A DNA stretch of 64,000 nucleotides from Bacteroidota bacterium (lineage in GTDB: Bacteria; Bacteroidota; Bacteroidia; AKYH767-A; OLB10). Positions 39,929-49,967 of this stretch are shown in pieces. The translations under genes were made by a program, and so were the position numbers. Where the stretch lies: NCBI GenBank assembly GCA_016713525.1, contig JADJOZ010000009.1, positions 62,001 through 126,000 on the forward strand. The letters are read 5' to 3'. How positions within the stretch are numbered: the first letter of the stretch is position 1; each line of letters opens with the position of its first letter. The notes under the pieces were generated by a model. The model was not told the origin of the DNA. It saw nothing but the letters and a program-made list of their open reading frames with translations, and did no database searches.

Positions 39929-41164
39929 TTATTGAACATTGATATTTACTTTACCCGGGAATACGGTGTTAATTTTGGGATTTAAAAACTTACCGGTTCC
40001 AAAAACATCTTTGGGTTCAAGTTTAAAACTTAATGCATTCTCAATGGTGTCTTTGTATTTTGCTTCATCTCCAAATTGCACGTCGATGTAATAGGTGCCA
40101 TCACCATAAACCGGGAGAACATCCATTTCAAAAACAACGGTTCCTGAACCACCTTTATTAGCCTGTAATCTGAGTCCCAGATCATGATTCGTTATATTTA
40201 CCATTGACTGGAAATAACTGTCTTTAATGACCAATCTGAATCCCACTTCAGCATCAGGAGTCATCCCGGCAAAATCAAATTCACCTTTGAATGGACCGCC
40301 GGGGAAAAAGAGGTAATTGGGTTTGCCATCACGAATCAGCCTTGCTTCAACCAAGCCCGATTTTTTATTTTTCTTTGAAGGATGTTGTTCCAGATTAAAT
40401 ACTCCTGGTTGTTCTTCAAAAGAACTTGAAATACTCATATAATGATCAATTCCATGAGTCACATCACCATGATAACGAACCTGACCCTTATCGAGCACCA
40501 AAACCGAAGAGCAGAGCGCTCTTATGGCTGCCATGTTGTGGCTCACAAATAATATGGTCCTTCCGCTTTTGGTAACTGTTTCAATTTTATCGAGACATTT
40601 TTTTTGAAAATCCATGTCTCCTACTGCAAGCACTTCATCAATCACCAAAATTTCTGAATCGAGAAATGCAGCTACCGAAAATGCGAGACGTAATTGCATA
40701 CCACTGGAATAATGTTTCAGCGGAGTATCAAGAAATTTCTCTACTCCAGAAAAATCCACAATCTCATCAAACTTATTTTCAATTTCCTTCTTGGTCATAC
40801 CCAGCAAAGAGCCATTGAAGAAAATATTTTCAGTTCCGGTAAGTTCAGGATGAAATCCTGTTCCCACCTCCAGCAAACTGGCCATCCTTCCCCGGGTAAT
40901 AATTCTTCCTTTGGTAGGTGGTGTAATTTTCGATAAAATTTTAAGCAGGGTAGATTTCCCCGATCCATTTCGACCGATGATAGCTTTTGATTCTCCCGGT
41001 TCAACAGAAAATGTAACATCTTTCACTGCCCAAAAATCTTCATCACTGCTTTTCCGGTTTTTATACAAGCCTGATAACCTTTCGCGAAGACTCAAATAAC
41101 CACCTGCATTGTGGTGGATTTTGAAAAGCTTGGAGATATTATGTATTTCTAAAATATTTGCCAT
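39929..41164 (-). CDS. wzt: ABC transporter ATPase for surface polysaccharide export, with C-terminal glycan-binding domain
   Basis: The 411-residue protein has an ATPase domain (about 1-235) with Walker A GRNGSGKST, signature LKHYSSGMQLRLAF and Walker B ILVIDEVLAVGD. The extra 150 residues after about 260 form a beta-rich domain like the Wzt C-terminal domain, which in E. coli O9a recognises the modified non-reducing end of the O antigen before export. It pairs with the permease gene 86 bp upstream. The presence of this domain suggests an exporter that waits for a chain-end modification. The frame is intact. Confidence 0.92.
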   Translation of the reverse strand: MANILEIHNISKLFKIHHNAGGYLSLRERLSGLYKNRKSSDEDFWAVKDVTFSVEPGESKAIIGRNGSGKSTLLKILSKITPPTKGRIITRGRMASLLEVGTGFHPELTGTENIFFNGSLLGMTKKEIENKFDEIVDFSGVEKFLDTPLKHYSSGMQLRLAFSVAAFLDSEILVIDEVLAVGDMDFQKKCLDKIETVTKSGRTILFVSHNMAAIRALCSSVLVLDKGQVRYHGDVTHGIDHYMSISSSFEEQPGVFNLEQHPSKKNKKSGLVEARLIRDGKPNYLFFPGGPFKGEFDFAGMTPDAEVGFRLVIKDSYFQSMVNITNHDLGLRLQANKGGSGTVVFEMDVLPVYGDGTYYIDVQFGDEAKYKDTIENALSFKLEPKDVFGTGKFLNPKINTVFPGKVNINVQ

Positions 41165-41250
41165 TTTTAACTTCGACCTTACTTAAGTATGTCTGTTTGT
41201 TACAATTGTGTGGTTATCCGGTAACTGGTTTGCTCCCTGTCATTTATCCA

Positions 41251-42072
41251 TTAAACAATATCAGCGAAATAGGATTCAGAACTTTTAAAATATAAAACTC
41301 CGCCAATAAAATATATTACTGCACATACTGCCGATATCAATACCATATTCCAATCAGGAGGAACATCAGAAATAGCACTTCTCATTAAGGTTATGGCACC
41401 TGACAATGGATTAATTGCAAGCAAATACTTCGCCCAAACATTAGTTACAATTGATACAGGATAAATTACCGGCGATACAAAAAGTAGAACCTGAATGGTA
41501 TAAGGTATTACATATTTAAAATCCCTATATTTAATATTCAGTGCAGCTAAAAATGTTCCCAGACCGAAAGTAGTCAGTGAAGTTATAATAAGAGCTATTA
41601 TCAATGCCCCTACAACTTCAAGTATATTTATATCGACTGCATAATACAACATCAACACAATGTAGATAGTAAGTGCCATTAAAAAATCGAATAATGTAAC
41701 CATCACCGACGACAAAGGAATAATGAGCCGTGGGAAATAAATTTTCTTTATGATGTGTGCATTATTGATGATACTGTTACTTGCTGAAGTTAATCCGGTG
41801 GAAAAAATATTCCACATCAATAATCCTGTAAATACAAAAATCGGGTATGGCATTGAATCAGATGGAACACCTAATTTTTTTCCGAAGAAAAAAGTAAAGA
41901 GCACCATCATTAATATGGGTTGCATGACTGCCCATGCAAAACCAAAGAAGGTTTGTTTGTACCTGACTTTAATATCCCGCCAGGTATAAAAATAAAATAA
42001 CTCCCTGTATCGCCATAATTCGTCGACACCAAAACCGAGTTTAGCAACCGGCTTTATTTCGTATTCAACCAT
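41251..42072 (-). CDS. wzm: ABC-2 type permease for surface polysaccharide export
   Basis: The 273-residue protein has the typical short cytoplasmic N-terminal region (ELFYFYTWRDIKVRYKQT), six membrane segments starting at FGFAWAVMQPILMMVLF, and the family motif NPLSGAITLMRSA. It forms the channel half of a Wzm/Wzt exporter that moves undecaprenyl-linked polysaccharide across the inner membrane. It is the first gene of a minus-strand operon running down to 35852. A candidate -7 element lies 33 bp upstream. The frame is intact. Confidence 0.92.
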   Translation of the reverse strand: MVEYEIKPVAKLGFGVDELWRYRELFYFYTWRDIKVRYKQTFFGFAWAVMQPILMMVLFTFFFGKKLGVPSDSMPYPIFVFTGLLMWNIFSTGLTSASNSIINNAHIIKKIYFPRLIIPLSSVMVTLFDFLMALTIYIVLMLYYAVDINILEVVGALIIALIITSLTTFGLGTFLAALNIKYRDFKYVIPYTIQVLLFVSPVIYPVSIVTNVWAKYLLAINPLSGAITLMRSAISDVPPDWNMVLISAVCAVIYFIGGVLYFKSSESYFADIV

Positions 42073-42104
42073 AATTGTATGTCAGTTTCAGATAGAAACG
42101 GAGG

Positions 42105-42112
42105 CAAATTTA
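42105..42112 (-). promoter_or_regulatory. Candidate -7 element for the polysaccharide export operon
   Basis: On the minus strand it reads TAAATTTG, matching TAnnTTTG. It lies 33 bp before the wzm start codon. No TTTG was seen 19 bp further upstream. Confidence 0.45.
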
Positions 42113-42200
42113 ATTTTAAATATCTGTATTGACTAAAAATATGTACTTTGGTCGTACCAATGAACCTATTTTTAACCTTAATTTATTGATAATCAATTTT

Positions 42201-43118
42201 ATGAGTAAAGGAAGCTTGCTACATTCACTAATTTTAAAACTACCTTATTTCGGGAACAAGATACGTCTTTTAGAGAGTTGCGGATATCAACCCGGTCACT
42301 ATTATAGTCCTATTCCTGATCTCGATGATATTCGGAAAAGAAAATCGGTGATTTTTAAGAAATCAGAAGTTGATTTAAAAGGTATTGATTTACGCAAAGA
42401 TGCTCAATTTGAATTACTTAATTCATTTAAAGAGTATTATAAGGAAATTCCGTATGATTTTGAAAACGCTTCAAAAACCGACACCCGATATCAGGTAAAA
42501 GGTGCCTGGTACCGATATTCTGACGTAGTTATGTTGTATGGTATGTTGCGGCATTTTCGGCCAAAACGAATTATAGAAGTTGGATCCGGATACTCCTCGG
42601 CAGTGATGTTGGATGTAAATGATCTTTTTTTGAACAAGGAATGTGCTATGACATTTATTGATCCATATCCGGAAAGACTATTGGGATTATTGAATGAAAA
42701 TGACAAGAAGCAACACCGGATTTTGGCAAATATCATTCAGGATGTAAATTTAGATCTGTTCAGAACTCTTGAAGCAAATGATATTTTATTCATAGATTCA
42801 TCTCATGTATCCAAAACCGGTAGTGATTTAAATCACCTGATGTTTGAAATATTGCCTTTGCTAAAACCAGGCGTAATCATTCATTTTCACGACATTTACT
42901 ATCCTTTTGAACTCCCTGAACATTGGGTTTTAAACAGGAAATGGTTCTGGAACGAAAATTATTTGTTACGGGCTTATTTAACAGATAATCATACTTACAA
43001 GATTATTAATTTTAATTCGTTCCTGCATGGCGAATACCGCAACTGGTTGAGCGACAATATGCCTGCTTGCCTGATTGATGACAAAGATTGTGGCAGTATT
43101 TGGTTGCAAAAAGTTTAA
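42201..43118 (+). CDS. Class I SAM-dependent methyltransferase
   Basis: I chose the ATG at 42201 (MSKGSLLH), giving 305 residues; codons upstream at 42129 (TTG) and 42141 (ATG) are in frame but would put a hydrophobic, low-complexity extension in front. The SAM site is KRIIEVGSGYSSAVML near residue 135. FIDPYPERLL and ILFIDSSHVSKTGSDL follow, the latter with the pattern seen in the Methyltransf_24-type family. The closing motif VIIHFHDIYYPFELPEHW is also typical. It sits divergently beside the polysaccharide export operon, followed by the asparagine synthase gene, so it probably modifies a sugar or amino-sugar of that glycan. The frame is intact. Confidence 0.82.
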   Translation: MSKGSLLHSLILKLPYFGNKIRLLESCGYQPGHYYSPIPDLDDIRKRKSVIFKKSEVDLKGIDLRKDAQFELLNSFKEYYKEIPYDFENASKTDTRYQVKGAWYRYSDVVMLYGMLRHFRPKRIIEVGSGYSSAVMLDVNDLFLNKECAMTFIDPYPERLLGLLNENDKKQHRILANIIQDVNLDLFRTLEANDILFIDSSHVSKTGSDLNHLMFEILPLLKPGVIIHFHDIYYPFELPEHWVLNRKWFWNENYLLRAYLTDNHTYKIINFNSFLHGEYRNWLSDNMPACLIDDKDCGSIWLQKV

Positions 43119-43144
43119 TGCTTCCGGATTTCTTGCTACTTTTG
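43114..43144 (+). promoter_or_regulatory. Promoter of the asparagine synthase gene
   Basis: TTTA (43114-43117, overlapping the end of the methyltransferase gene), 19 bp, then TACTTTTG (43137-43144). The -7 half is an exact match and the spacing is ideal. The leader would be about 13 bases. Confidence 0.65.
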
Positions 43145-43163
43145 AAAATTATTTGAATCGCAT

Positions 43164-45083
43164 ATGTGTGGAATTGCCGGTTTTTACTCCCTGAAGAACA
43201 GTTTTTCGAAGAATGATGTTCAGGTTATGACTGACAGTATCCGTCACAGGGGACCTGATTCAGAAGGCCAGTTTTTTGATGGTATTTGCGGAGTCGGGCA
43301 TCGTCGTCTGAGCATTATTGATTTGTCTGAAAGAGCTTCACAGCCCATGTTTTCGGCCAACGACAGATACGTGATAGTTTACAATGGTGAAGTATACAAT
43401 TTTCAGGAAATTGGAGCCAAACTGAATAAATCAGGACCTAACGATTCCGGTTTAAAATTTAAATCGTCGAGCGACACAGAAGTCATTCTGGAAGCTTTCA
43501 TTCAATATGGAACTGATTTTGTCCAGGAATTGAATGGCATGTTTGCATTTGCGATTTACGATAAGGAAAAAAAGGATTTATATTTATATCGCGACCGTTT
43601 AGGAATTAAGCCAGTATATTTTTATTGGGATGGAGTTGATTTTGCATTTGCTTCAGAATTAAAAGCAATCAAGAAACTTGCTAATCTTAAGTTTGAAATA
43701 AATGAAACTGCAGTCAGAAAATTCCTTCACATGGGATATATACCTGCTCCGCATTCCATTTATAAAAACGTCTTTAAATTAAGAAGCGGAAGCTGGTTGA
43801 AGATAAACAGTAATGGTATTGAAGTTAAGAAATACTGGAGTCTGAGAAATAAAATATCGAATAATGTAATCACTGAAAAAGATCAGGCACTTGTAAAGCT
43901 CAGCGATTTGCTGATTAGTTCCGTTCAGTATCAATTAAAAAGTGATGTTCCTTTTGGAGTATTTTTAAGTGGTGGAATTGATTCGAGTCTTGTTACTGCA
44001 CAGGCAGTGATGTTATCAAGTGTTAAAGTCAATACCTTCTCAATAGGATTTGAAGAGAACAGTCACAACGAATCGGAGTATGCCAAAGCAGTTGCAAAAT
44101 ATTTAGGTACTTCGCATCACGAATTTATAGTTTCATATAAGGATGCATTAAACCTCATAAACAGTATTACTGAAACCTATGATGAACCTTTCGCAGATTC
44201 ATCAGCGATTCCTACCATGCTGGTTTCGAAATTAGCCAAACAATATGTAACTGTTACCCTTTCCGGCGAAGGTGGTGATGAGTTGTTTTTTGGATATGGT
44301 GCATACAAATGGGCACGCACTTTAAGCAATCCACTGGTTAATGCTATTAGAAAACCGGCAGCAGGAATATTTAATAATATGTCATCCCGTTATCAGCGAA
44401 TTGGAAGATTGATAAATTACAGTGATGACACCAACAAAATGAGTCATATTTTTTCTCAGGAACAATATTTGTTTGCCGAACATGAGGTAGATAAATTATT
44501 GTCGCCTGAATACCTTCGTGAAAGTTCAAAAGATTCGAAGGAAATGTTTAATTCTGTGCTCCGTATTTTAGATGAGCGCAATAATGCCGGAAACATTGCA
44601 GTAACTGAAAGGAAACTATCAGCTATGGAACAACAGGCATTATATGATCTGGAAAACTACCTGCAGGGTGATCTGCTTACCAAAGTTGATCGTGCCAGTA
44701 TGCGATATTCTATTGAAACCCGTGTTCCTTATCTCGATCACAGAATGGTGGAATTTGCTTTAAACCTCTCCCCTGATCTTAAATACAAACATGGAATTTT
44801 TAAATATATCCTCAAGCAGGTGTTGTATCAATATGTTCCTAAGCAGTTATTCGACAGGCCAAAGCAGGGGTTTGCAATACCACTTAATAAATGGCTTCAT
44901 ACCTCATTAAAATATCTGATTGATGATTATCTGAATGAAGATATTATAAAGAAGTATGGTGCGGTAAAGTATGAGGAAGTTGCTCAACTCAAAAAAGATT
45001 TCTTTGGCGGTGCCGATTTTCTTTACAACAGAATATGGCTTTTAATAATGTTACAAATGTGGTTTGTGAGTAATGAAAAATAA
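43164..45083 (+). CDS. asnB: Asparagine synthase (glutamine-hydrolysing)
   Basis: The 639-residue protein has the N-terminal class II glutaminase domain with the catalytic Cys2 (MCGIAGFY), then RHRGPDSEG and YNGEVYNF. The C-terminal synthase domain has the ATP pyrophosphatase loop FLSGGIDSSLVTA, then SGEGGDELFFGY and ETRVPYLDHRMVEFAL. All catalytic residues are present. In polysaccharide loci, AsnB-like amidotransferases can also amidate sugar acids such as uronic acids, so a role in glycan modification is possible here besides asparagine supply. Its end abuts the convergent membrane protein gene with no gap. The frame is intact. Confidence 0.93.
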   Translation: MCGIAGFYSLKNSFSKNDVQVMTDSIRHRGPDSEGQFFDGICGVGHRRLSIIDLSERASQPMFSANDRYVIVYNGEVYNFQEIGAKLNKSGPNDSGLKFKSSSDTEVILEAFIQYGTDFVQELNGMFAFAIYDKEKKDLYLYRDRLGIKPVYFYWDGVDFAFASELKAIKKLANLKFEINETAVRKFLHMGYIPAPHSIYKNVFKLRSGSWLKINSNGIEVKKYWSLRNKISNNVITEKDQALVKLSDLLISSVQYQLKSDVPFGVFLSGGIDSSLVTAQAVMLSSVKVNTFSIGFEENSHNESEYAKAVAKYLGTSHHEFIVSYKDALNLINSITETYDEPFADSSAIPTMLVSKLAKQYVTVTLSGEGGDELFFGYGAYKWARTLSNPLVNAIRKPAAGIFNNMSSRYQRIGRLINYSDDTNKMSHIFSQEQYLFAEHEVDKLLSPEYLRESSKDSKEMFNSVLRILDERNNAGNIAVTERKLSAMEQQALYDLENYLQGDLLTKVDRASMRYSIETRVPYLDHRMVEFALNLSPDLKYKHGIFKYILKQVLYQYVPKQLFDRPKQGFAIPLNKWLHTSLKYLIDDYLNEDIIKKYGAVKYEEVAQLKKDFFGGADFLYNRIWLLIMLQMWFVSNEK

Positions 45084-46496
45084 TTAAACCTTTTCGTCAG
45101 GTTTTTCTTTTTCTTCATCTGTTTTAGTTTCTTCAGATGAAAGTTCCTGAACATCAGTTTCAACAGGTTTTTCCTCTCTGTTTCGTAAATCAAAATAATA
45201 TTGCATAATAAATAAACACGCCACGAAAAATGGCAATGCCGGAATCCGGTAACGTACCAAACTACCAAAGTTAGAAGTTGAAATTCCCACAGAAAATGCA
45301 AAGAACAAACTGAATATTAAGGAAAATGTAAGTAAGTGATTCTTCACTAACATTGGAAAAATACCAATGACTCTTAATTTTATAACCATTCTGATAGCCA
45401 TGAAAAGAAGAATCAATCCTTCTAATCCCGACAATATCATTACTATGTTATTAGCTTCCCAGATATAGGGCCGGAATAAAGCCACATTGATTGCTGCAGG
45501 TGCTTTAGCTAGCATGCTTGGAACATTTGCTTCAAATTCACCAATATCAAAAGTATTACCTCCATAATAATCAGATTTCAAATCCTTATAGGTAATCACG
45601 GCTCGCTCCAATACTTTATCTACTGAATACAATCCCAGCAAATCACCCATGTTGATAAGCAATAAATATCCACCGGCAATGGCTATAGAAAACATAAATG
45701 GACCCATCAGGAATTTAATAACACTGTTACTGATTGAACCCAACTGACGATTTACAAACCAAATCAACGACCCTGGTAAAAGTGCAAAAATGATGTAGGG
45801 TTTAATCATCAAAATTAAATATGCCGATATAAAAATGGTTATGGCACTGGATAGAACATTTCGCCGTTTAATAAAGAGCATATAAAAACTATATGAATAA
45901 TATCCGATGGCGCTTAGGGTAATGGTATCTTTCATGATTCCGGACCCCCAGAAAAAAACGGAAGGAATAAACAAAATTGCTATTGCCATTTGCTTTTTTA
46001 ATTCTGGAAATTCCATGACAAAAAGCTGATATAACTTCCAAATTCCAGCATACGAAGCGTATGCAAACAACATGGTTGATACAATAAAACTTCCCGCACC
46101 TAAAATCACAAAAAAGGAAGCAATCCGGACTACGAAAAATGTTTGTGCATCCCTGAAATAAATTGGATACCCTGTACCTTCATTAAAATAAAAGTAATTT
46201 TCAATACTTAATCCTTCAGTCATCACCACAATAAAGCCCGTTGGATCGGTAACAAGCAGTCGTGCCATACAAACAGCATCCCTGAAATAATTCACTGTAT
46301 CTCCACCTCCATAATAAACGGTGTAAATTAAGCAAAGTGATAAACCTCCAATTAATTTAACATACAGCCCTTTAGTATAATATGTATACTCAGGATTGGT
46401 TTTAACTTTCCTGTACTTCCGGATTCTGGCCGAAATAATAATAAGAAAAAGTGCAATTGGCCCGTATAAAAAGTCAACGATTGAGAAGAATTCCAT
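45084..46496 (-). CDS. Polytopic membrane protein, possible polysaccharide polymerase
   Basis: The 470-residue protein has about ten membrane segments, for example IALFLIIISARI, FFVVRIASFFVILGAG, IAILFIPSVFFWGSGIMKDT, AYLILMIKPYIIFALLPG and FSLIFSLFFAFSVG. A Tyr/Gly-rich loop (YYGGGDTVNYFRDA) follows the second helix and a charged, Glu/Lys-rich cytoplasmic tail ends the protein. The FFWGSGIMKDTI motif is common in uncharacterised EpsG/O-antigen-polymerase-like Bacteroidota proteins. Its location at the polysaccharide locus supports a glycan role, but an ABC-exported polymer does not need a Wzy, so the function is open. The frame is intact. Confidence 0.7.
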   Translation of the reverse strand: MEFFSIVDFLYGPIALFLIIISARIRKYRKVKTNPEYTYYTKGLYVKLIGGLSLCLIYTVYYGGGDTVNYFRDAVCMARLLVTDPTGFIVVMTEGLSIENYFYFNEGTGYPIYFRDAQTFFVVRIASFFVILGAGSFIVSTMLFAYASYAGIWKLYQLFVMEFPELKKQMAIAILFIPSVFFWGSGIMKDTITLSAIGYYSYSFYMLFIKRRNVLSSAITIFISAYLILMIKPYIIFALLPGSLIWFVNRQLGSISNSVIKFLMGPFMFSIAIAGGYLLLINMGDLLGLYSVDKVLERAVITYKDLKSDYYGGNTFDIGEFEANVPSMLAKAPAAINVALFRPYIWEANNIVMILSGLEGLILLFMAIRMVIKLRVIGIFPMLVKNHLLTFSLIFSLFFAFSVGISTSNFGSLVRYRIPALPFFVACLFIMQYYFDLRNREEKPVETDVQELSSEETKTDEEKEKPDEKV

Positions 46497-46514
46497 CAGT
46501 AGATTTTAATGTCT

Positions 46515-46522
46515 CAAAGATA
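46515..46522 (-). promoter_or_regulatory. Candidate -7 element for the polytopic membrane protein gene
   Basis: On the minus strand it reads TATCTTTG, matching TAnnTTTG, 18 bp before the start codon. Confidence 0.45.
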
Positions 46523-46577
46523 AAAAAACATACTTCCCCATATCAGATTTCAAAATTGGGATAAAAGTATCAGATTA

Positions 46578-49500
46578 TCAATGCTTCACAACAGTAAACC
46601 TCTGAACTTCAACACTTTTGCCATTATTCACCCTAATCATATAAATACCCGACTTTAATAATGAAAGGTTTATATCCATTGACTGATAACCGGTTTCGAA
46701 GATTAATTCCCGTATTTCGGACTTACTGATACCTGTGATATCTGTTATTGAAATTTCCAAATCATTGCCAGCTGTTCCATCAAATGCAACAGTAATAAAA
46801 TCTGAAGCTGGGTTTGGGTACAATTGAATGTTACTTTTTCCATCAATCCGGTCATTTACGATTTCTTCGGGACATGTAACAATAACATTAAATTTCGGCG
46901 AAGATTTCAGACATCCAAACGGACTTGAGACAACAACTTTATATTGACCATTTGTTTTTGCAACATAATTAACTCCTGTTGCTCCGGGAATAGAATTGGC
47001 AAATTTTTTCCATTGGTAAGTGTTACCAGATTGAGTACTAACAGTCAGGGTAACACTATCACCGGGACAAAACTGAAGTGGTCCAGATGCTGTAACATTG
47101 GCAGATGGTAATGGATTTTTTACAACTACGAATTTAGGTGATATGCCATAGCAACCATTGGCATCTGTAACATTAACTTTATAATTGCCCGATTTAGTTA
47201 CATTAAGAACGGGACTATTGGACCCATTTACCGGAACTGCATTTCTGGTCCATTCCCATTGAGAAACAGATCCTGCATAAACAGCCTCCAGAGAATAAGG
47301 AGTTGCAGCACAAAAAGAATTTGTGCCATTTGAACTTGATATTGCCAAAACAGGATTGGGATTTACTGTTATGTAAGCAGGAATAATCAATGTATCACTT
47401 CCCCTGAAACTGGATGCAATCAGAGTTACTTTTCTGGGGCCGGAACTATTGTATGTAACAAGAGGATTTTGTAAAGTTGAAGATGAAGGATTTCCTCCGG
47501 GAAACAACCATTCCCATTGAATTGCAAAATTGGTGCTGGCATCGGTAAACTGAACCGACTGACCGGAGCAGACACTTGTTGTTGATGATGTGAACGCAGC
47601 TGTTGGAGGATCACATGCCGGGAAAACATTTGAACTGACTGTGGTAGAAAGACCTTTAATATCAGTTACCGTTAATTCTATTTCATAATAATAAGTTTCA
47701 GTACATCCTGCCGGTGATATGATAGTGCTTGTAATCTTGTTTGTATCAACCGATTCGGGGTGAAGATGTTGGTTGTGATGAAAAATAGTTCTCCATCTGT
47801 AGAACAAACTACCAGGTCCATGTTCTGCATCGGTGACTTGTGCTTCCAATGGTAAATTGGTAAATCCATTCATCGAATACAAATCGCCATTATTAAAACT
47901 GGTAATAACAACTTGAGGAGGTGTATTATTCACAAACACATAAAGTGAATCTTTGGAGATGTTTCCACCATCATCGGTCACGGTTAAAACAACAGTATAA
48001 GTAGTAGGCACTCCTGTGGGCGCAGTAAACAAATGAGTGGGATCGGCAACGCTGCTAAAATTGCCATCACCGAAATTCCAGCTGTAAAGCAATGGTTGAT
48101 TTTCAGGATCTGTAGAAGAACTTCCGGTAAAACTTATTGAAAGTGGTCCTGGACCAAACGAAACATTTTGCGTTGCAACAGCTGTGGGGATATTATTTAC
48201 AACTCCCGTATAAATAATTTTTTTAATCTGATCCGGATAACTTACATAGTAAATGCCACCATCTGCTACATTCTCAGTTATGAAAACACAGGGTCCAACC
48301 AAAGCTGCAAAATCAATTACCTCCAAAGGTTTATCGTTTGCATCAAATTTAAAATTCTGAATCCACTGGCCAACATAATCACCATGAAAATAAGTATCCT
48401 GAAATTCAATTGGAAACTTATTTCCGGTGTACCAGAAACCTGCCGTGGAAGCATACCCCCCGAAGCTGGGACCAATAACCGGAGATCCCGGAGCATTTAT
48501 ATTGATGGTAGAAGCAGTATCATTCACAAATATTCCGGTTCGTGACTGATTACCATGTTTCCAGTCGAGAACCGGCCGGCGATGCATAAAAACAGGAATA
48601 GAATCAGGAATCGTATCTGTTGGACTGCAAGGATTTAAGAATGTTAATGGCAGTAAAGTCTCCTGCTTTAAAAGATCCTTGAATCTTAAAAATTGCTGTG
48701 TACAACCTCCAGTCTGATACAAAGGGTTGGGAACATCTTTGTTTTCAGTAGTGAGATTCATGTAACCGGTTTGTGGTGTCAAACCTTCGAACAAAGGCCA
48801 GCCAAAATTTTGTGCCGGACCTGTACACACATTCATATCTTCCCAGTTATCCCAACCAACATCGCCCAGATAAATAGTTCCCGGTTCACCTGCAGTAGGA
48901 TCAGCATTTCCTGTTCCGGGTTTTAAAACTGCCCGAAATGGATTTCGCAAACCAAGTGCCCAAACTTTGGATGCCGGTGCAAAAGGATCAGTAGGATTAA
49001 AAAACGGATTTGAATTCATTCCTTCTCCGGTTGCAGGATCTATTCTTAAAATTTTTCCATTCAAAGAATTCACCATTTGTGAACGAAATGAACCAACATT
49101 TTCTTCAGGCCGTATGATACTGTCATTTAAAGCCTGACTCCAATAAGTTGCTCCTCCTCCCCCATCTACAAAATTATAGCTTGCACCATCACCAGTAGTA
49201 ACAATTAAAGAACCATCAGTAGCGAAGAATATTGCACCGCCTGTATGCGATTCATGAAGAACTGGGATTCCATTTTTTTTAGAATCACCTAAAAGGATGT
49301 ATCGACTATTAGGTACCAGAGAAGTGAAATTAGTTGCACTGTCAAGCTGATATCTGGTGACCCTTGCTATAGTTGCCTGGAAATATTCATTAACTGCAGC
49401 ATTATAGGCAGGCGTTCCAAAATTAATCAGATGGTGTCTGTCGACTGTATAATACAAATATATAAACCCATTATTTTCAAAATTTGGATCAAGGGCAAGC

Positions 49501-49799
49501 ATGTTCAATCCATGATCACGCCAGTTCCCTACCTCGTCGTTGATATCAATTAATGGCACCGGTTGCTTTGCTCCCGAAGAATCGACGAGCCATATCCGAC
49601 CTAATTTCTCAGCAACAAACATGCGCCCGTGATTATCGAATCGAAAACCTACAACTTCACTCCACCCATTACTCACCAATGCATCCACAAAAAGTGGAGG
49701 TACCGACGATGGACCGGCTTCAACTGATGAAATTGAACCGCTAAAAATCAGTGCTGAAAAGAATGCATGCAAACACCATTTGAATAATAATGAACGCAT
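46578..49799 (-). CDS. PQQ-type sugar dehydrogenase-like cargo protein with PKD domain, T9SS (copy 1)
   Basis: I chose the ATG at 49799 (MRSLLFKW), since it begins a proper signal peptide ending SVEAG; upstream in-frame codons would add a second hydrophobic stretch. About 1,073 residues: a six-bladed glucose/sorbosone-dehydrogenase-type propeller (about 40-540; VVGFRFDNHGRMFVAEK, NWRDHGLNMLALDP, VWALGLRNPFRAVL, YLGDVGWDNWEDMN), a PKD domain (YSWNFGDGNFSS), further Ig-like repeats, and a T9SS sorting domain (IQLYPNPASDFITV to SVEVQRFTVVKH). The propeller may oxidise sugars with PQQ or only bind them. The frame is intact. The gene next upstream encodes a close paralogue. Confidence 0.85.
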   Translation of the reverse strand: MRSLLFKWCLHAFFSALIFSGSISSVEAGPSSVPPLFVDALVSNGWSEVVGFRFDNHGRMFVAEKLGRIWLVDSSGAKQPVPLIDINDEVGNWRDHGLNMLALDPNFENNGFIYLYYTVDRHHLINFGTPAYNAAVNEYFQATIARVTRYQLDSATNFTSLVPNSRYILLGDSKKNGIPVLHESHTGGAIFFATDGSLIVTTGDGASYNFVDGGGGATYWSQALNDSIIRPEENVGSFRSQMVNSLNGKILRIDPATGEGMNSNPFFNPTDPFAPASKVWALGLRNPFRAVLKPGTGNADPTAGEPGTIYLGDVGWDNWEDMNVCTGPAQNFGWPLFEGLTPQTGYMNLTTENKDVPNPLYQTGGCTQQFLRFKDLLKQETLLPLTFLNPCSPTDTIPDSIPVFMHRRPVLDWKHGNQSRTGIFVNDTASTININAPGSPVIGPSFGGYASTAGFWYTGNKFPIEFQDTYFHGDYVGQWIQNFKFDANDKPLEVIDFAALVGPCVFITENVADGGIYYVSYPDQIKKIIYTGVVNNIPTAVATQNVSFGPGPLSISFTGSSSTDPENQPLLYSWNFGDGNFSSVADPTHLFTAPTGVPTTYTVVLTVTDDGGNISKDSLYVFVNNTPPQVVITSFNNGDLYSMNGFTNLPLEAQVTDAEHGPGSLFYRWRTIFHHNQHLHPESVDTNKITSTIISPAGCTETYYYEIELTVTDIKGLSTTVSSNVFPACDPPTAAFTSSTTSVCSGQSVQFTDASTNFAIQWEWLFPGGNPSSSTLQNPLVTYNSSGPRKVTLIASSFRGSDTLIIPAYITVNPNPVLAISSSNGTNSFCAATPYSLEAVYAGSVSQWEWTRNAVPVNGSNSPVLNVTKSGNYKVNVTDANGCYGISPKFVVVKNPLPSANVTASGPLQFCPGDSVTLTVSTQSGNTYQWKKFANSIPGATGVNYVAKTNGQYKVVVSSPFGCLKSSPKFNVIVTCPEEIVNDRIDGKSNIQLYPNPASDFITVAFDGTAGNDLEISITDITGISKSEIRELIFETGYQSMDINLSLLKSGIYMIRVNNGKSVEVQRFTVVKH

Positions 49800-49967
49800 A
49801 AAAGATATGCGAACTAGAGTAATAATCTGATACATGAAATGAGTTGAGAAAATAGGAATCTGAAAAGTAAACAGTCCCAATTTATGGATGTTTAATATTT
49901 GGTAAACCGCAGTCTTTTAATGGCGAACAACCTAATTTCGCCTGTAAACGCAAAAAGATTATAAAAA

